Assembly (NCBI GenBank): GCA_900754795.1
Contig: CAAEEA010000079.1
Span: 1 to 44,265 of the forward strand
Length of the DNA: 44,265 nucleotides
Direction: 5' to 3'
Source of the DNA: Clostridia bacterium
GTDB taxonomy: Bacteria; Bacillota; Clostridia; Peptostreptococcales; Anaerovoracaceae
Under the pieces are notes generated by a model. It was not told where the DNA came from and did no database searches. It was given only the letters and a program-made list of their open reading frames with translations. Each line of letters opens with the position of its first letter. Within the stretch, counting starts at the first letter, position 1. The translations under genes and the position numbers were made by a program. Positions 17,353 through 24,848 of the stretch are shown here, one piece after another.

Positions 17353-17685
17353 TCCGACTGTTTGGACATAATTGACGGATATGGTCGGGGCCAGCCCTGC
17401 TGAAAATAAAAAATATCGATTTTAATCGGGGCAGAAAATGCTTTAAGATCGTAGAAACCAAAGATATTTTACAAATTATGCAGATTTTCACGGCTTCAGG
17501 CTGCAAAACCACCGAATTTTCCCCGATCAAAATCCGAAATAAAATGATTTAGCAGGAGCGGATCCGACTAAAGAAAAGAAAAATCTGATTTGGTCGGGTC
17601 GGCATACGAAACCCGGTCGGGGCGGCATACAAAACCCGGCCGGGGCGGCCGGCGCCTTTTCTGCCGCCGGCCATAAAAATACAAC
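17353..17685. other. non-coding repeat-rich stretch after prmA
   Basis: No gene is supported. The first half is AT-rich with GTCGGGG and ATCGGGG words like those at 1-320. The second half carries 23-bp tandem repeats (17592-17649) and a GC-rich hairpin at 17647-17672 (GGCCGGCG and CGCCGGCC around a 10-nt loop). No clear intrinsic terminator directly follows prmA. Minus-strand open frames through this DNA have composition unlike the neighbouring genes and lack ribosome binding sites. Confidence 0.5.
17592..17649. repeat. 23-bp tandem repeat, about 2.5 copies
   Basis: Unit GGTCGGGTCGGCATACGAAA plus CCC (17592-17614) is repeated at 17615-17637 with two substitutions and partially at 17638-17649. 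It flows into a GC-rich hairpin ending at 17672. Confidence 0.8.
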
Positions 17686-17710
17686 GAAAAAACCCCGCGA
17701 GACCGGGGTT
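17686..17710 (-). terminator. intrinsic terminator of the 53-residue membrane-protein gene
   Basis: On the minus strand, AACCCCG (17704-17710) and CGGGGTT (17691-17697) pair around a 6-nt loop and end in a run of T (17686-17692). It starts 7 bases after the stop codon of the small gene. Confidence 0.8.
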
Positions 17711-17716
17711 TTACCG

Positions 17717-17878
17717 TTATTCGCTTTTCTGCCACTGCAACACTTTGCGGTAGGTGCTGCATCCGAAGATGATGCCGACAACGAGAACGCCGGCAATGCT
17801 TACATTTCTCACGATCTTTGAAACATCTACGCTGACCGTGATATCAGCGGTTTTTTCTGACTTTCCTGGTAAATTCAT
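17717..17878 (-). CDS. 53-residue single-pass membrane protein
   Basis: Short open frame beginning MNLPGKSEKTADITVSVDVS, followed by one hydrophobic helix (about residues 24-41, containing IAGVLVVGIIFG) and a basic/polar tail ending WQKSE. The coding call is supported by a strong AGGGGGTGAAGAA ribosome binding site and a dedicated terminator just after the stop. It belongs to no family I recognise. It lies between prmA and mtaB, where rsmE is usually found, and is read in the opposite direction to both. Confidence 0.7.
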   Translation of the reverse strand: MNLPGKSEKTADITVSVDVSKIVRNVSIAGVLVVGIIFGCSTYRKVLQWQKSE

Positions 17879-17934
17879 TTCTTCACCCCCTGTTAAGGGT
17901 ATTCTATCAGATAATACAGACTGTGTAAAGGCAC

Positions 17935-17963
17935 TTTATAAACTCGCTGAAATATGGTAAAAT
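17935..17963 (+). promoter_or_regulatory. putative promoter of mtaB
   Basis: TTTATA (17935-17940), a 17-bp spacer and TAAAAT (17958-17963). It would place the transcript start near 17970, downstream of the earliest in-frame ATG (17962), supporting the later start of mtaB. Confidence 0.45.
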
Positions 17964-17991
17964 GTACGTAATATCGAAGGAGGAGGCGGCT

Positions 17992-19359
17992 TTGCCGCGA
18001 TTTGACATGAAGGTAGCTTTTCATACTCTCGGATGCAAAGTCAACCAATATGAAACAGAAGCAATGCGTGAGCAGTTTGCGGAAGCCGGATTTGAGCCGG
18101 TGGACGAAAGAGCTTTCGCTGATGTTTATGTAATCAATACATGTACCGTGACAAACCTGGCAGACCGCAAATCCAGACAGTACATCAGGAGAATGAAGAG
18201 ACTGAACCCTGCCGCCATAGTAGCGGTAACCGGCTGTTACGCCCAGACCAGTCCGGAGGAACTGGCCCGTATGCCGGAAGTGGATATAGTCGCGGGAACA
18301 GGGGAAAAAAACAATATCTTCGACTATGTAACAGAGAACCTTAAAAGGCGGCAGACTTCGGACAGCGCCGGTCATGGGAAGAATCCCGCCGAAACTCACA
18401 TCATACCCTGGGAAAAACTATGTGAATATCAGGACAGCGGAGTTATCACATCCATGGAGTCGAGGACAAGAGCATATATCAAGATAGAAGAAGGCTGCGA
18501 CCGTTTTTGCTCATATTGTCTCATACCCTTTGCCAGGGGCCATGTCAGAAGCCGAGATCCGCGGCAGATCGTCAAAGAGGCGGGTGTTCTCACAGAACGG
18601 GGGTTTAAAGAGCTGATACTGACGGGAATCAATACGGCCCTTTATGGAACCGAAAAATCTTTTACGGAAAAATATCCGGATTTCCGGCCGGAACTTTACG
18701 GTGTTGAAAAAATAATAGCAGAACTTGACCAAATGCCTGGGGATTTCAGAATAAGACTGAGCTCGCTTGAACCGGCCGTGGTCGACGCGGACTATGCTGC
18801 CGGATTGCTGAAATACGGCAGACTGTGCCATCATCTCCACCTTTCTGCTCAGAGCGGCAGCGACAGAGTGCTCAGACTTATGAACAGACCGTACAGCAGA
18901 GGAGAATATCTGGAAATAGTAAGAAGACTGAGGGAAAAAGACCCCGGATACGGAATAACCACAGATCTCATAGCCGGTTTTCCGCAGGAAACCGATGAGG
19001 ATTTTGAAGACAGCCTAAGGCTCATAGAAGAAGCCGGATTCGGCAAAGTGCACCCTTTCCCTTATTCAAGCCGAAAAGGCACAAGAGCCGAGTCAATGCC
19101 GGGTCACGTGCCGGACAAGATCAAATCCGAAAGGGCAGCGGCTCTTTCTGAGGCCGCCGAAGCGGCGGCGCGGCGTTTTCTTGAAGAACGTATTGGCGAA
19201 AGCCGCGTAGTTTTGTTTGAGGAATTCACCGGCGACGGTTTTGTAACGGGATATACTGACAATTATATCAAAGTCTATGCCCGTGGCAATGAGATAAATT
19301 GTTTCAAAGAAGTCAGGCTTCTTGAAATATACAAAGATGGAATGAAAGGAGAGATATAA
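17992..19359 (+). CDS. mtaB: tRNA-t6A37 methylthiotransferase MtaB
   Basis: Radical SAM enzyme that adds a methylthio group to N6-threonylcarbamoyladenosine at position 37 of ANN-decoding tRNAs. The N-terminal UPF0004 domain supplies three cysteines (LGCKVNQYE, INTCTVTN, VTGCYAQT). The radical SAM cluster motif is EGCDRFCSYCLIPFARG, and a TRAM-like RNA-binding tail closes the protein. The TTG at 17992 has AAGGAGGAGG five bases upstream. The ATG at 18007 (MKVAFHTLGC) is the alternative, and the ATG at 17962 overlaps the predicted -10 box. The HIT gene starts immediately after the stop codon. Confidence 0.93.
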   Translation: MPRFDMKVAFHTLGCKVNQYETEAMREQFAEAGFEPVDERAFADVYVINTCTVTNLADRKSRQYIRRMKRLNPAAIVAVTGCYAQTSPEELARMPEVDIVAGTGEKNNIFDYVTENLKRRQTSDSAGHGKNPAETHIIPWEKLCEYQDSGVITSMESRTRAYIKIEEGCDRFCSYCLIPFARGHVRSRDPRQIVKEAGVLTERGFKELILTGINTALYGTEKSFTEKYPDFRPELYGVEKIIAELDQMPGDFRIRLSSLEPAVVDADYAAGLLKYGRLCHHLHLSAQSGSDRVLRLMNRPYSRGEYLEIVRRLREKDPGYGITTDLIAGFPQETDEDFEDSLRLIEEAGFGKVHPFPYSSRKGTRAESMPGHVPDKIKSERAAALSEAAEAAARRFLEERIGESRVVLFEEFTGDGFVTGYTDNYIKVYARGNEINCFKEVRLLEIYKDGMKGEI

Positions 19360-19701
19360 ATGGCAGACTGTATTTTTTGCAAGATCGCGGAGCACAGCAT
19401 CCCGTCAAACATTGCATACGAAGATGATCAGATCATCTGTTTCCACGACCTTGAACCACAGGCTCCGGTTCACGTTCTGGTGATCCCCAAAAAGCACATC
19501 GCCTCCCTCGATGATGTTAAAGACGAGGATATGGAGCTGATGGGCCATATCATGGTGACAATCAAAAAGATTGCTGCTGACCTGGGACTGGAAAACGGAT
19601 ACAGAGTGGTAAGCAACAACGGGGAGGACGCGTTTCAGACAGTGAAACACCTGCATTTCCATATCCTCGGCAAGAGGAAGATGACCTGGCCTCCGGGCTG
19701 A
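19360..19701 (+). CDS. HIT-family nucleotide hydrolase (HinT type)
   Basis: Histidine-triad protein of 113 residues, expected to cleave purine nucleoside phosphoramidates such as AMP-lysine adducts. The triad is visible as HLHFHIL (H-x-H-x-H) near the C-terminus. The N-terminal DCIFCKIAEHSIPS and LVIPKKHIASL segments match the HinT branch. It starts one base after the mtaB stop with AAAGGAGAGATATAA as ribosome binding site, so it is translationally linked to mtaB. Confidence 0.95.
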   Translation: MADCIFCKIAEHSIPSNIAYEDDQIICFHDLEPQAPVHVLVIPKKHIASLDDVKDEDMELMGHIMVTIKKIAADLGLENGYRVVSNNGEDAFQTVKHLHFHILGKRKMTWPPG

Positions 19702-19731
19702 TGACGCCCCGGACTTCACGGCAAAAAATGC

Positions 19732-19760
19732 TTGCACAGGACAGGCAAAGATAGTATAAT
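19732..19760 (+). promoter_or_regulatory. sigma-A promoter of rpsU
   Basis: TTGCAC (19732-19737), a 17-bp spacer and a perfect TATAAT (19755-19760), giving an rpsU leader of about 65 nt. Confidence 0.85.
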
Positions 19761-19831
19761 ATATCCGTTATCGGCTCGATGACTGTTCATAAAGCTTATA
19801 GATTTCATGTTAGTCAGGAGGTGAATCAGGA

Positions 19832-20011
19832 ATGGCACAAGTAATCGTAAGGGAAAACGAAAGTCTGGAGAGCGCCCTCAAGAGGTTTAAAAGATCATGC
19901 GCCAGAGACGGCGTTATGTCTGAACTCAGAAAAAGAGAGCATTACGAAAAACCAAGCGTAAAGAGAAAGAAAAAATCTGAAGCTGCAAGAAAAAAGGCTA
20001 AAAAATACTAA
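19832..20011 (+). CDS. rpsU: 30S ribosomal protein S21
   Basis: Small basic ribosomal protein of 59 residues, close to the usual 58. It begins AQVIVRENESLESALKRFKR and ends in a lysine-rich tail typical of bS21. The ATG has CAGGAGGTGAATCAGGA upstream. It has its own strong promoter and is followed after 15 bases by yqeY, the standard Firmicute pairing. Confidence 0.97.
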   Translation: MAQVIVRENESLESALKRFKRSCARDGVMSELRKREHYEKPSVKRKKKSEAARKKAKKY

Positions 20012-20026
20012 TCCGAGGTGATAGAT

Positions 20027-20473
20027 TTGACTATCAAAGAGAGGCTGATGGAGGACTTCAAGGCCGCCATGAAAGCCAAAGATCAGGTCGCCAGAGACAC
20101 TATCAGTTTTGCCCGCGCCGCGATCAAGCAGCACGAGGTCGACAACAGAGAAGAACTGGACGACGATGGCGTAATAGCCATTTTATCCAAGCAAGTTAAG
20201 ATGAGAAAAGATGCACTTGCTGATTTTGAAAAAGCCGGAAGAACAGATCTCACAGATTCTTACAGAGCCGAGATAGAAATATTGAACAGATACCTGCCAC
20301 AGCAGCTTTCCGAAGAAGATATCCTCAAAACGGTGCGGGAGACCGCGGCGGAGCTGGGGATAGAAGGCGGCAAACAGAACATGGGAAAACTCATGGGACC
20401 TGTAATGGCCAAAGTCAAAGGCCGCGCCGACGGCAACGCCGTAAGGAAAGTTGTAATGGATTTTCTGGGATAA
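20027..20473 (+). CDS. yqeY: GatB/YqeY domain protein
   Basis: A 148-residue all-helical protein homologous to the C-terminal tRNA-interacting domain of GatB and widely found next to rpsU. The family pattern is visible in the N-terminal helix LMEDFKAAMKAKD, in EIEILNRYLPQQLSEEDI and in the final GKLMGPVMAKVKGRADG. The TTG start at 20027 is chosen because GAGGTG lies six bases upstream and the length then equals that of B. subtilis YqeY. The GTG at 20018 is part of that ribosome binding site. Its precise biochemical role is not established. Confidence 0.93.
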   Translation: MTIKERLMEDFKAAMKAKDQVARDTISFARAAIKQHEVDNREELDDDGVIAILSKQVKMRKDALADFEKAGRTDLTDSYRAEIEILNRYLPQQLSEEDILKTVRETAAELGIEGGKQNMGKLMGPVMAKVKGRADGNAVRKVVMDFLG

Positions 20474-20483
20474 ACAAGAGTGT

Positions 20484-20515
20484 AAGACTCTCCGCAGGTC
20501 GGAGAGTCTTATTTG
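20484..20515 (+). terminator. terminator-like hairpin after yqeY
   Basis: AAGACTCTCC (20484-20493) and GGAGAGTCTT (20501-20510) pair perfectly around GCAGGTC. Only a weak ATTTG tail follows, so termination may be partial and moaC may be read in part from upstream. Confidence 0.7.
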
Positions 20516-20531
20516 ATATCAGGAGAAAAAT

Positions 20532-20999
20532 ATGGAACTGACTCACCTTAACAGCGAAGGAAGAGCGATCATGGTCGACGTGACCGAAAAGGACGATACG
20601 CGAAGGGAAGCCGTAGCCGAAGGGCTGATACATTTTAATGAGGCGGTGGCTGCCGCTCTCGAAGAGGGGAAATCGCCAAAAGGCGATGTGATTGCCGTGG
20701 CGACGACCGCGGGAATCATGGCTGTCAAGCGTACATGGGAACTCATTCCCATGTGCCACAATATTCCCGTGGGAAGCTGTCTGATAAACTTTGAAAGAGG
20801 AGACAGATCATTGCGCTGCCGCTGCACAGTAAGGACTACCGGCAAAACGGGAGCGGAAATGGAAGCTCTGACCGGAGTGTCCGTCGCTTTGCTGACCGTA
20901 TACGATATGTGCAAAGCGGTTGACAGAACCATGGAGATAGACGGCGTCCGCCTGTGCCGAAAGACCGGCGGCAAAAGCGGAACTGTAATCAACGAATAA
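20532..20999 (+). CDS. moaC: cyclic pyranopterin monophosphate synthase MoaC
   Basis: Acts with the radical SAM enzyme MoaA in the first step of molybdenum cofactor synthesis, making cyclic pyranopterin monophosphate from GTP. The 155-residue protein has the typical MVDVTEKDDTRREAVAEG start, the active-site segment LIPMCHNIPVG and the C-terminal KAVDRTMEIDGVRL. AGGAGAAAAAT precedes the ATG. It heads a small molybdenum-cofactor block inserted between yqeY and yqfC. No moaA, moaE or moeA is present in the window. Confidence 0.96.
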   Translation: MELTHLNSEGRAIMVDVTEKDDTRREAVAEGLIHFNEAVAAALEEGKSPKGDVIAVATTAGIMAVKRTWELIPMCHNIPVGSCLINFERGDRSLRCRCTVRTTGKTGAEMEALTGVSVALLTVYDMCKAVDRTMEIDGVRLCRKTGGKSGTVINE

Positions 21000-21009
21000 G
21001 AGGTGCGCT

Positions 21010-21501
21010 ATGTACAGAGCAGCGATCATAACTTTAAGCGATAAAGGCGCGGCCGGTCTCCGCATAGACGACAGTGGTCCGGCAGCCGCAAAACTCCTGC
21101 AAAAGTCAGGAGAATACATAATCGAAGAAACTTTTTTGATCCCCGACGATCCGGAGCGGCTCAAAAGTCTGCTGATAGAACTTTGCGACAAAAAAGGCGC
21201 GGATCTTATTCTTACCAGCGGAGGGACAGGCTTTTCGCCGCGGGATATGACTCCGGAGGCGACCCTTGCCGTAGCTGACCGCAACGCGCCCGGGATAGCG
21301 GAATATATGAGAGCCAAATCCTCGGAAATCACTCCGCGGGCGGCGCTTTCGCGGGGAGTATCCGTTATCAGAGGTCAGACGCTTATCATCAATCTGCCCG
21401 GCAGTCCAAAAGCCGTTTGCGAAAATCTGGGCTTTATTCTGCCTGTTCTCGGTCATGGGCTCGATATTTTAAAAGGCGCAGACGGCGAGTGCGCCCGCTG
21501 A
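21010..21501 (+). CDS. MogA/MoaB-family molybdopterin adenylyltransferase
   Basis: Predicted to adenylylate molybdopterin before metal insertion. The 163-residue protein has the MoCF-binding fold, with ITLSDKGAAGLRIDDSGP at the N-terminus, the signature LTSGGTGFSPRDMTPEAT in the middle and NLPGSPKAV near the end. It starts 10 bases after moaC with GAGGTGCGCT upstream, so the two are co-transcribed. MogA and MoaB cannot be separated from sequence alone. Confidence 0.92.
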   Translation: MYRAAIITLSDKGAAGLRIDDSGPAAAKLLQKSGEYIIEETFLIPDDPERLKSLLIELCDKKGADLILTSGGTGFSPRDMTPEATLAVADRNAPGIAEYMRAKSSEITPRAALSRGVSVIRGQTLIINLPGSPKAVCENLGFILPVLGHGLDILKGADGECAR

Positions 21502-21533
21502 AAACAGGGCGGACGGCGCATAAAAATTTACTG

Positions 21534-21560
21534 TTGCAAAAACGTGAGGGGGGGTATAAT
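21534..21560 (+). promoter_or_regulatory. possible promoter of the 163-residue unknown gene
   Basis: TTGCAA (21534-21539) and a perfect TATAAT (21555-21560), with a short 15-bp spacer that includes a run of seven G. The -10 box is convincing and the -35 is not. Confidence 0.45.
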
Positions 21561-21597
21561 GTACTTAAATATACAAAACTGACGAAAGGGGTATATT

Positions 21598-22089
21598 ATG
21601 AAAAAAAGCACAGTAAAGAAAACAGCGATCGCGGCAGCAATAATTGTAGTCATAATCGCGCTTGCGCTTTGCGTTGTCGACGTGAAATGCACCGTTGATT
21701 TTGACCACATGCTCACTGTAGATGAACTCAGGGAATTTGAAGCCAGAAATGACGTCTATATCCACGGAGTCGGGATGATCACGATCGAAAAAGAAACAGG
21801 AGAGATCGGCAGCGGTCTGGTAAATTTCCGCGGCTATGATACGCTTGAATCTGACCTTATGTCCACCGTGCGGGATATGCAGGGAGAACCGCTGAATGAC
21901 CGCTATATAACATCAGCCTATGTCATGTCCCCGATAATTAAGATCAGCAAAATCAAAAATGACGACGCGGTCTACAATGCCGAGTATGCGTTTGACTTCA
22001 AAGGAGGAATGAACTTCGGAGCTTACCCGCAGACAAGCGCCTATAACAGAGCCGGTGAACTGTGGGAAAAGAGCGCGGCCGAAAGCTAA
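21598..22089 (+). CDS. membrane-anchored or secreted protein of unknown function
   Basis: No family is recognised. The 163-residue product has a basic N-terminus (MKKSTVKKTA) followed by a hydrophobic helix (about residues 9-26, rich in Ile/Val/Ala) and a mainly hydrophilic extracellular domain. A cysteine pair near residues 24 and 31 follows the helix, but LALC is a poor lipobox. An AGGGGT-like ribosome binding site is weak (GAAAGGGGTATATT). It lies just after the molybdenum-cofactor genes, but no functional link is evident. Its stop overlaps the convergent PHP gene by 4 bases. Confidence 0.75.
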   Translation: MKKSTVKKTAIAAAIIVVIIALALCVVDVKCTVDFDHMLTVDELREFEARNDVYIHGVGMITIEKETGEIGSGLVNFRGYDTLESDLMSTVRDMQGEPLNDRYITSAYVMSPIIKISKIKNDDAVYNAEYAFDFKGGMNFGAYPQTSAYNRAGELWEKSAAES

Positions 22090-22901
22090 AGGCGGGTATC
22101 CGGAACTTCGCGGAGGGGATAATCGAGTCTTTCAAAGCCGCATATCTCCGCGAGACGCATAGCGTCTTTGAAAGCATAATCCACAGTATCGACAGAATGG
22201 GTGTCGGAAGAAATGATTATTTTTCCGCCGCCCTTTTTTATTTTCTTCAGAATTGATTCCGACGGATAGGGAACTGTTCGATAGCCCTTGGCCATAGCTC
22301 CGGTGTTGATTTCAAAGACGGCGCCGGTCTTCAAAAGTGAGGTGAGAGCTTTGTCAACCACGGCTTCATAACGGGGGTGACGTTCGTCAAAGAAGCGTTC
22401 CCTTTCATTGAATTTAGTCACAAGATCAAAATGGCCGATGATATCCGCGCCGGTTACCGCGATCACCCGCGCTTCAGCGGCAAAATAGTCCCCGGCCAGG
22501 GCGAGAAAATCACCGCCGTAACATTCCTCGCAGTCTTTTATCATCTGATCTGCGCTGTAATCAACATATATATATCTGTCATTTTTTTCGTTATAAAAAG
22601 CGTGAACCGAACCGATCGAGTAATCCCAGCGGCTTTCCGCCGGACCGGAAAATATGTCCTGCTCGATGCCGCAGAGGACGCGTATCTTGCCCGCGTATTC
22701 AGCGGCCAGCCTTCTGATTTCCGCTTCGTATATGTCTGTGGTCTGTCTGCTCATGCAGTAGCTTTCGTCAAAAGCCGTGTAGCTGTGACCGGAAAAGCCA
22801 AATGTATCAAAGCCGTGTTCGACGGCGGCAAGGATCATTTCTTCCGGAGTGTTTTTTCCGTCGCAGAACGAGGGATGAGAATGAAGATTTATTTTGTCCA
22901 T
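22086..22901 (-). CDS. PHP-domain phosphatase, histidinol-phosphatase type
   Basis: Polymerase-and-histidinol-phosphatase family enzyme of 271 residues. Metal-binding signatures are HSHPSFCDG at the N-terminus, GFSGHSY (about 36-42), GIEQDIF (about 78-84), GSVHAFY (about 97-103), IIGHFDL (about 155-161) and SSDTHSVD near the C-terminus. The layout matches HisJ/HisK-type L-histidinol-phosphate phosphatases, the ninth step of histidine synthesis, but no other his gene is nearby, so the substrate is inferred. GGGAGGCTCAAT precedes the ATG. It is convergent with the preceding unknown gene. Confidence 0.88.
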   Translation of the reverse strand: MDKINLHSHPSFCDGKNTPEEMILAAVEHGFDTFGFSGHSYTAFDESYCMSRQTTDIYEAEIRRLAAEYAGKIRVLCGIEQDIFSGPAESRWDYSIGSVHAFYNEKNDRYIYVDYSADQMIKDCEECYGGDFLALAGDYFAAEARVIAVTGADIIGHFDLVTKFNERERFFDERHPRYEAVVDKALTSLLKTGAVFEINTGAMAKGYRTVPYPSESILKKIKKGGGKIIISSDTHSVDTVDYAFKDAMRLAEICGFERLDYPLREVPDTRL

Positions 22902-23014
22902 ATTGAGCCTCCCGTGCTATATTGTAATATTCCTTTCATAACGTGTCAACAAGTGGTATAATATCCCCGGCGACAGCAGAAGCAAAGAGAACACGAAGGG
23001 ATACCGCTGCAGAG

Positions 23015-23482
23015 ATGAAGAACAGATGCACAGTAAAAGCAGTATGCGTAAGCGAAAAGAAAGGGACGCCCAAGACAGAAGTAAGCCGGGCGCTTCTCAT
23101 CAGAGATTTCGGTATAAAAGGGGACGCCCACGGCGGGAAAGGACACCGGCAGGTCAGCCTGCTTGCCGGAGAGAGTATTGAAAAATTCAGAGAAGAACTG
23201 ACAGCCGCCGGCATGTCAGGGGATATCATTCAAAACGGAAGCTTCGGAGAAAACATCGTAACATGCGGCATTGACCTGACATCTCTGCCCGCGGGAAGCC
23301 GCCTGAAGATAGGCGGGGCCGAACTGGAGATCACCCAGATCGGCAAAGAATGTCACAGCGGATGTATCATCGGTAAAACCGCCGGCCGCTGTATTATGCC
23401 GGAAAAAGGCGTGTTCGCCCGTGTTACGGCGGGAGGCGAAGTGAAGGCGGGCGACGCGGTCAGCGTCATAAGCAGAATGTAA
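23015..23482 (+). CDS. small MOSC-domain protein
   Basis: A stand-alone MOSC (molybdenum cofactor sulfurase C-terminal) domain of about 155 residues. MOSC proteins are proposed to carry sulfur to the molybdenum cofactor through a conserved cysteine. Visible are IRDFGIKGDAHGG, the NGSFGENIVTCGIDL loop and the cysteine-bearing IGKECHSGCIIG. The start ATG is chosen because a TATAAT box at 22957-22962 lies inside the longer frame and the domain begins here; the ribosome binding site is weak. Its presence with moaC and the mog gene supports a molybdenum-cofactor module interrupted by the unknown and PHP genes. Confidence 0.88.
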   Translation: MKNRCTVKAVCVSEKKGTPKTEVSRALLIRDFGIKGDAHGGKGHRQVSLLAGESIEKFREELTAAGMSGDIIQNGSFGENIVTCGIDLTSLPAGSRLKIGGAELEITQIGKECHSGCIIGKTAGRCIMPEKGVFARVTAGGEVKAGDAVSVISRM

Positions 23483-23504
23483 ATAAGATGTAATTAAAAA
23501 CACG

Positions 23505-23539
23505 GCTCCCTCATAAAATTACACAGAGAGGGGGCTTTT
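23505..23539 (+). terminator. possible terminator after the MOSC gene
   Basis: GCTCCCTC pairs with GAGGGGGC (one wobble) and TTTTG follows. The right arm is also the purine-rich ribosome binding site of yqfC, so the structure may instead modulate yqfC translation. Confidence 0.45.
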
Positions 23540-23542
23540 GAT

Positions 23543-23857
23543 TTGGGGCTGATCGCGGAAATCGCTTCTGACTTTGATTTCAGACAGCCGCGGGTCATCG
23601 TTACAGACCGGACGGCGTCAATAGAAAATGTAAAAAAAATCATAACTCTGACAGAGACCTCCGTGACTGTATTTACAGGCAAAAAATATGTCACCGTCAG
23701 CGGCGGGGATTTTGAGATAAAACAGATCTTTGAAGGGAGGCTGCTGATTGAAGGGACAATACAGGGAGTTGAGTTTTTCGGCGCGCCGGATAAAGGTGAA
23801 GATAGAAGGGTTCAGACCGGAACGGCTTCTGGAGCAGGCCGCGGAAAAAGGACTTGA
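23543..23857 (+). CDS. yqfC: sporulation protein YqfC (YabP family)
   Basis: Small sporulation-associated protein of the YabP/YqfC family, normally paired with yqfD in endospore formers. The conserved pattern is visible as PRVIVTDRTASIENVKKI, SVTVFTGKKYVTVSG and the C-terminal GRLLIEGTIQGVEF, which is usually near the end of the protein. Here the frame continues for about 28 further residues of low similarity, overlapping yqfD by 110 bases. The TTG start at 23543 has AGAGAGGGGG eight bases upstream. The exact function is unknown; in B. subtilis the gene is expressed in the mother cell. Confidence 0.85.
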   Translation: MGLIAEIASDFDFRQPRVIVTDRTASIENVKKIITLTETSVTVFTGKKYVTVSGGDFEIKQIFEGRLLIEGTIQGVEFFGAPDKGEDRRVQTGTASGAGRGKRT

Positions 23858-24848
23858 ACTGAGGAATGTACGGTATACTTGCCAGACATGCATAGTGTGC
23901 GTCGTTACACCGGAAGATCTTAAAGGGCTTCGCCCGATTGCCGGAGCGAGATATATGATAACTGAGCTGGAGCGAAAAGGACCGGGATACAGCGTGCAGA
24001 GGTTTTTTTCGCTTCCTTTTAAAGCGGCCGGAGCCGCTCTGGTACTTGCCATAGTCATAATACAGTCTTTTTTTGTCAGAACAGTTGAAATAGACGGATA
24101 CAGGGGAATACCGGAAACAGAGCTGAGACAGTGCCTTACAGAAGCCGGGGTAAAAGAAGGGGCGTATATACCGGGTATAGACTGGGACAGAGCCACGAGC
24201 CGGATATATGAGGTATTTCCGCAGATCACCTGGGTACAGCTTGTGTATGACGGCCGCAAAGTATTTCTGAACATCTCAGAAGCCGACGCCAATACGGAAG
24301 ACGAAGAACAGTGGCTGAGCGGCGGAACCGCCGGGGAAAGGCCGTATTGCAACATAGTTGCGGAAAGGGACGGCTACATAGAAGATATAAGCGTTTTCAG
24401 AGGGACGGCTCTTGTTGAAAAGGGAGATTACGTCACCCGGGGGCAGGTGCTGATATCGGGACGCGTTCCTCTTCAGCCGACGGTATATGACGAAGATCAG
24501 CCTGAAGAATATTACGTCAGAGCGGCCGGCGAAATAAAGGCGACAGTTCCTTACAGGCTTACCTTCAATCAGGAAAGGTATGTTAAAGGAGATTACCAAA
24601 GGGACGGAGTGATCGCGAACAGAAGGGAAAAGACGCAGGAGCAGGCGGAAGCCAAAGCTGAACAGCAGATCAGGCAGTGGATGAGAGAAAATTTGACTGA
24701 AAACGCTCAAATTTTAAATAAAGATTTGAATTTTTCCTATAAAGAAAATATAATAGAAGTAGGTATAACCCTTGAGGTATGCCTGCAAATCGGAACAGAA
24801 CAGGAGCTTTTCATTGGACAGAAAAATTCAGATAGATCAGGAAATTGA
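23748..24848 (+). CDS. yqfD: sporulation protein YqfD
   Basis: A 366-residue membrane protein required for spore formation in Bacillus, here with an N-terminal basic region (about 1-85), one transmembrane helix (about 86-103, AAGALVLAIVIIQSFF-like) and a large extracytoplasmic domain. The sequence VEIDGYRGIPETELRQCLTE and WVQLVYDGRKVFLNISEA match the family. The TTG at 23748 has GGGAGG seven bases upstream, placing the start well inside yqfC. Its end overlaps the phoH start by about 35 bases, so yqfC-yqfD-phoH are translationally coupled. Confidence 0.88.
   Translation: MKGQYRELSFSARRIKVKIEGFRPERLLEQAAEKGLELRNVRYTCQTCIVCVVTPEDLKGLRPIAGARYMITELERKGPGYSVQRFFSLPFKAAGAALVLAIVIIQSFFVRTVEIDGYRGIPETELRQCLTEAGVKEGAYIPGIDWDRATSRIYEVFPQITWVQLVYDGRKVFLNISEADANTEDEEQWLSGGTAGERPYCNIVAERDGYIEDISVFRGTALVEKGDYVTRGQVLISGRVPLQPTVYDEDQPEEYYVRAAGEIKATVPYRLTFNQERYVKGDYQRDGVIANRREKTQEQAEAKAEQQIRQWMRENLTENAQILNKDLNFSYKENIIEVGITLEVCLQIGTEQELFIGQKNSDRSGN

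Noticed and set aside
17527..17796. 89-codon minus-strand gene across the prmA-mtaB gap
   Set aside because: It runs through the 23-bp repeats and the terminator, has no ribosome binding site and is out of frame with the better supported 53-residue gene at 17717-17878.
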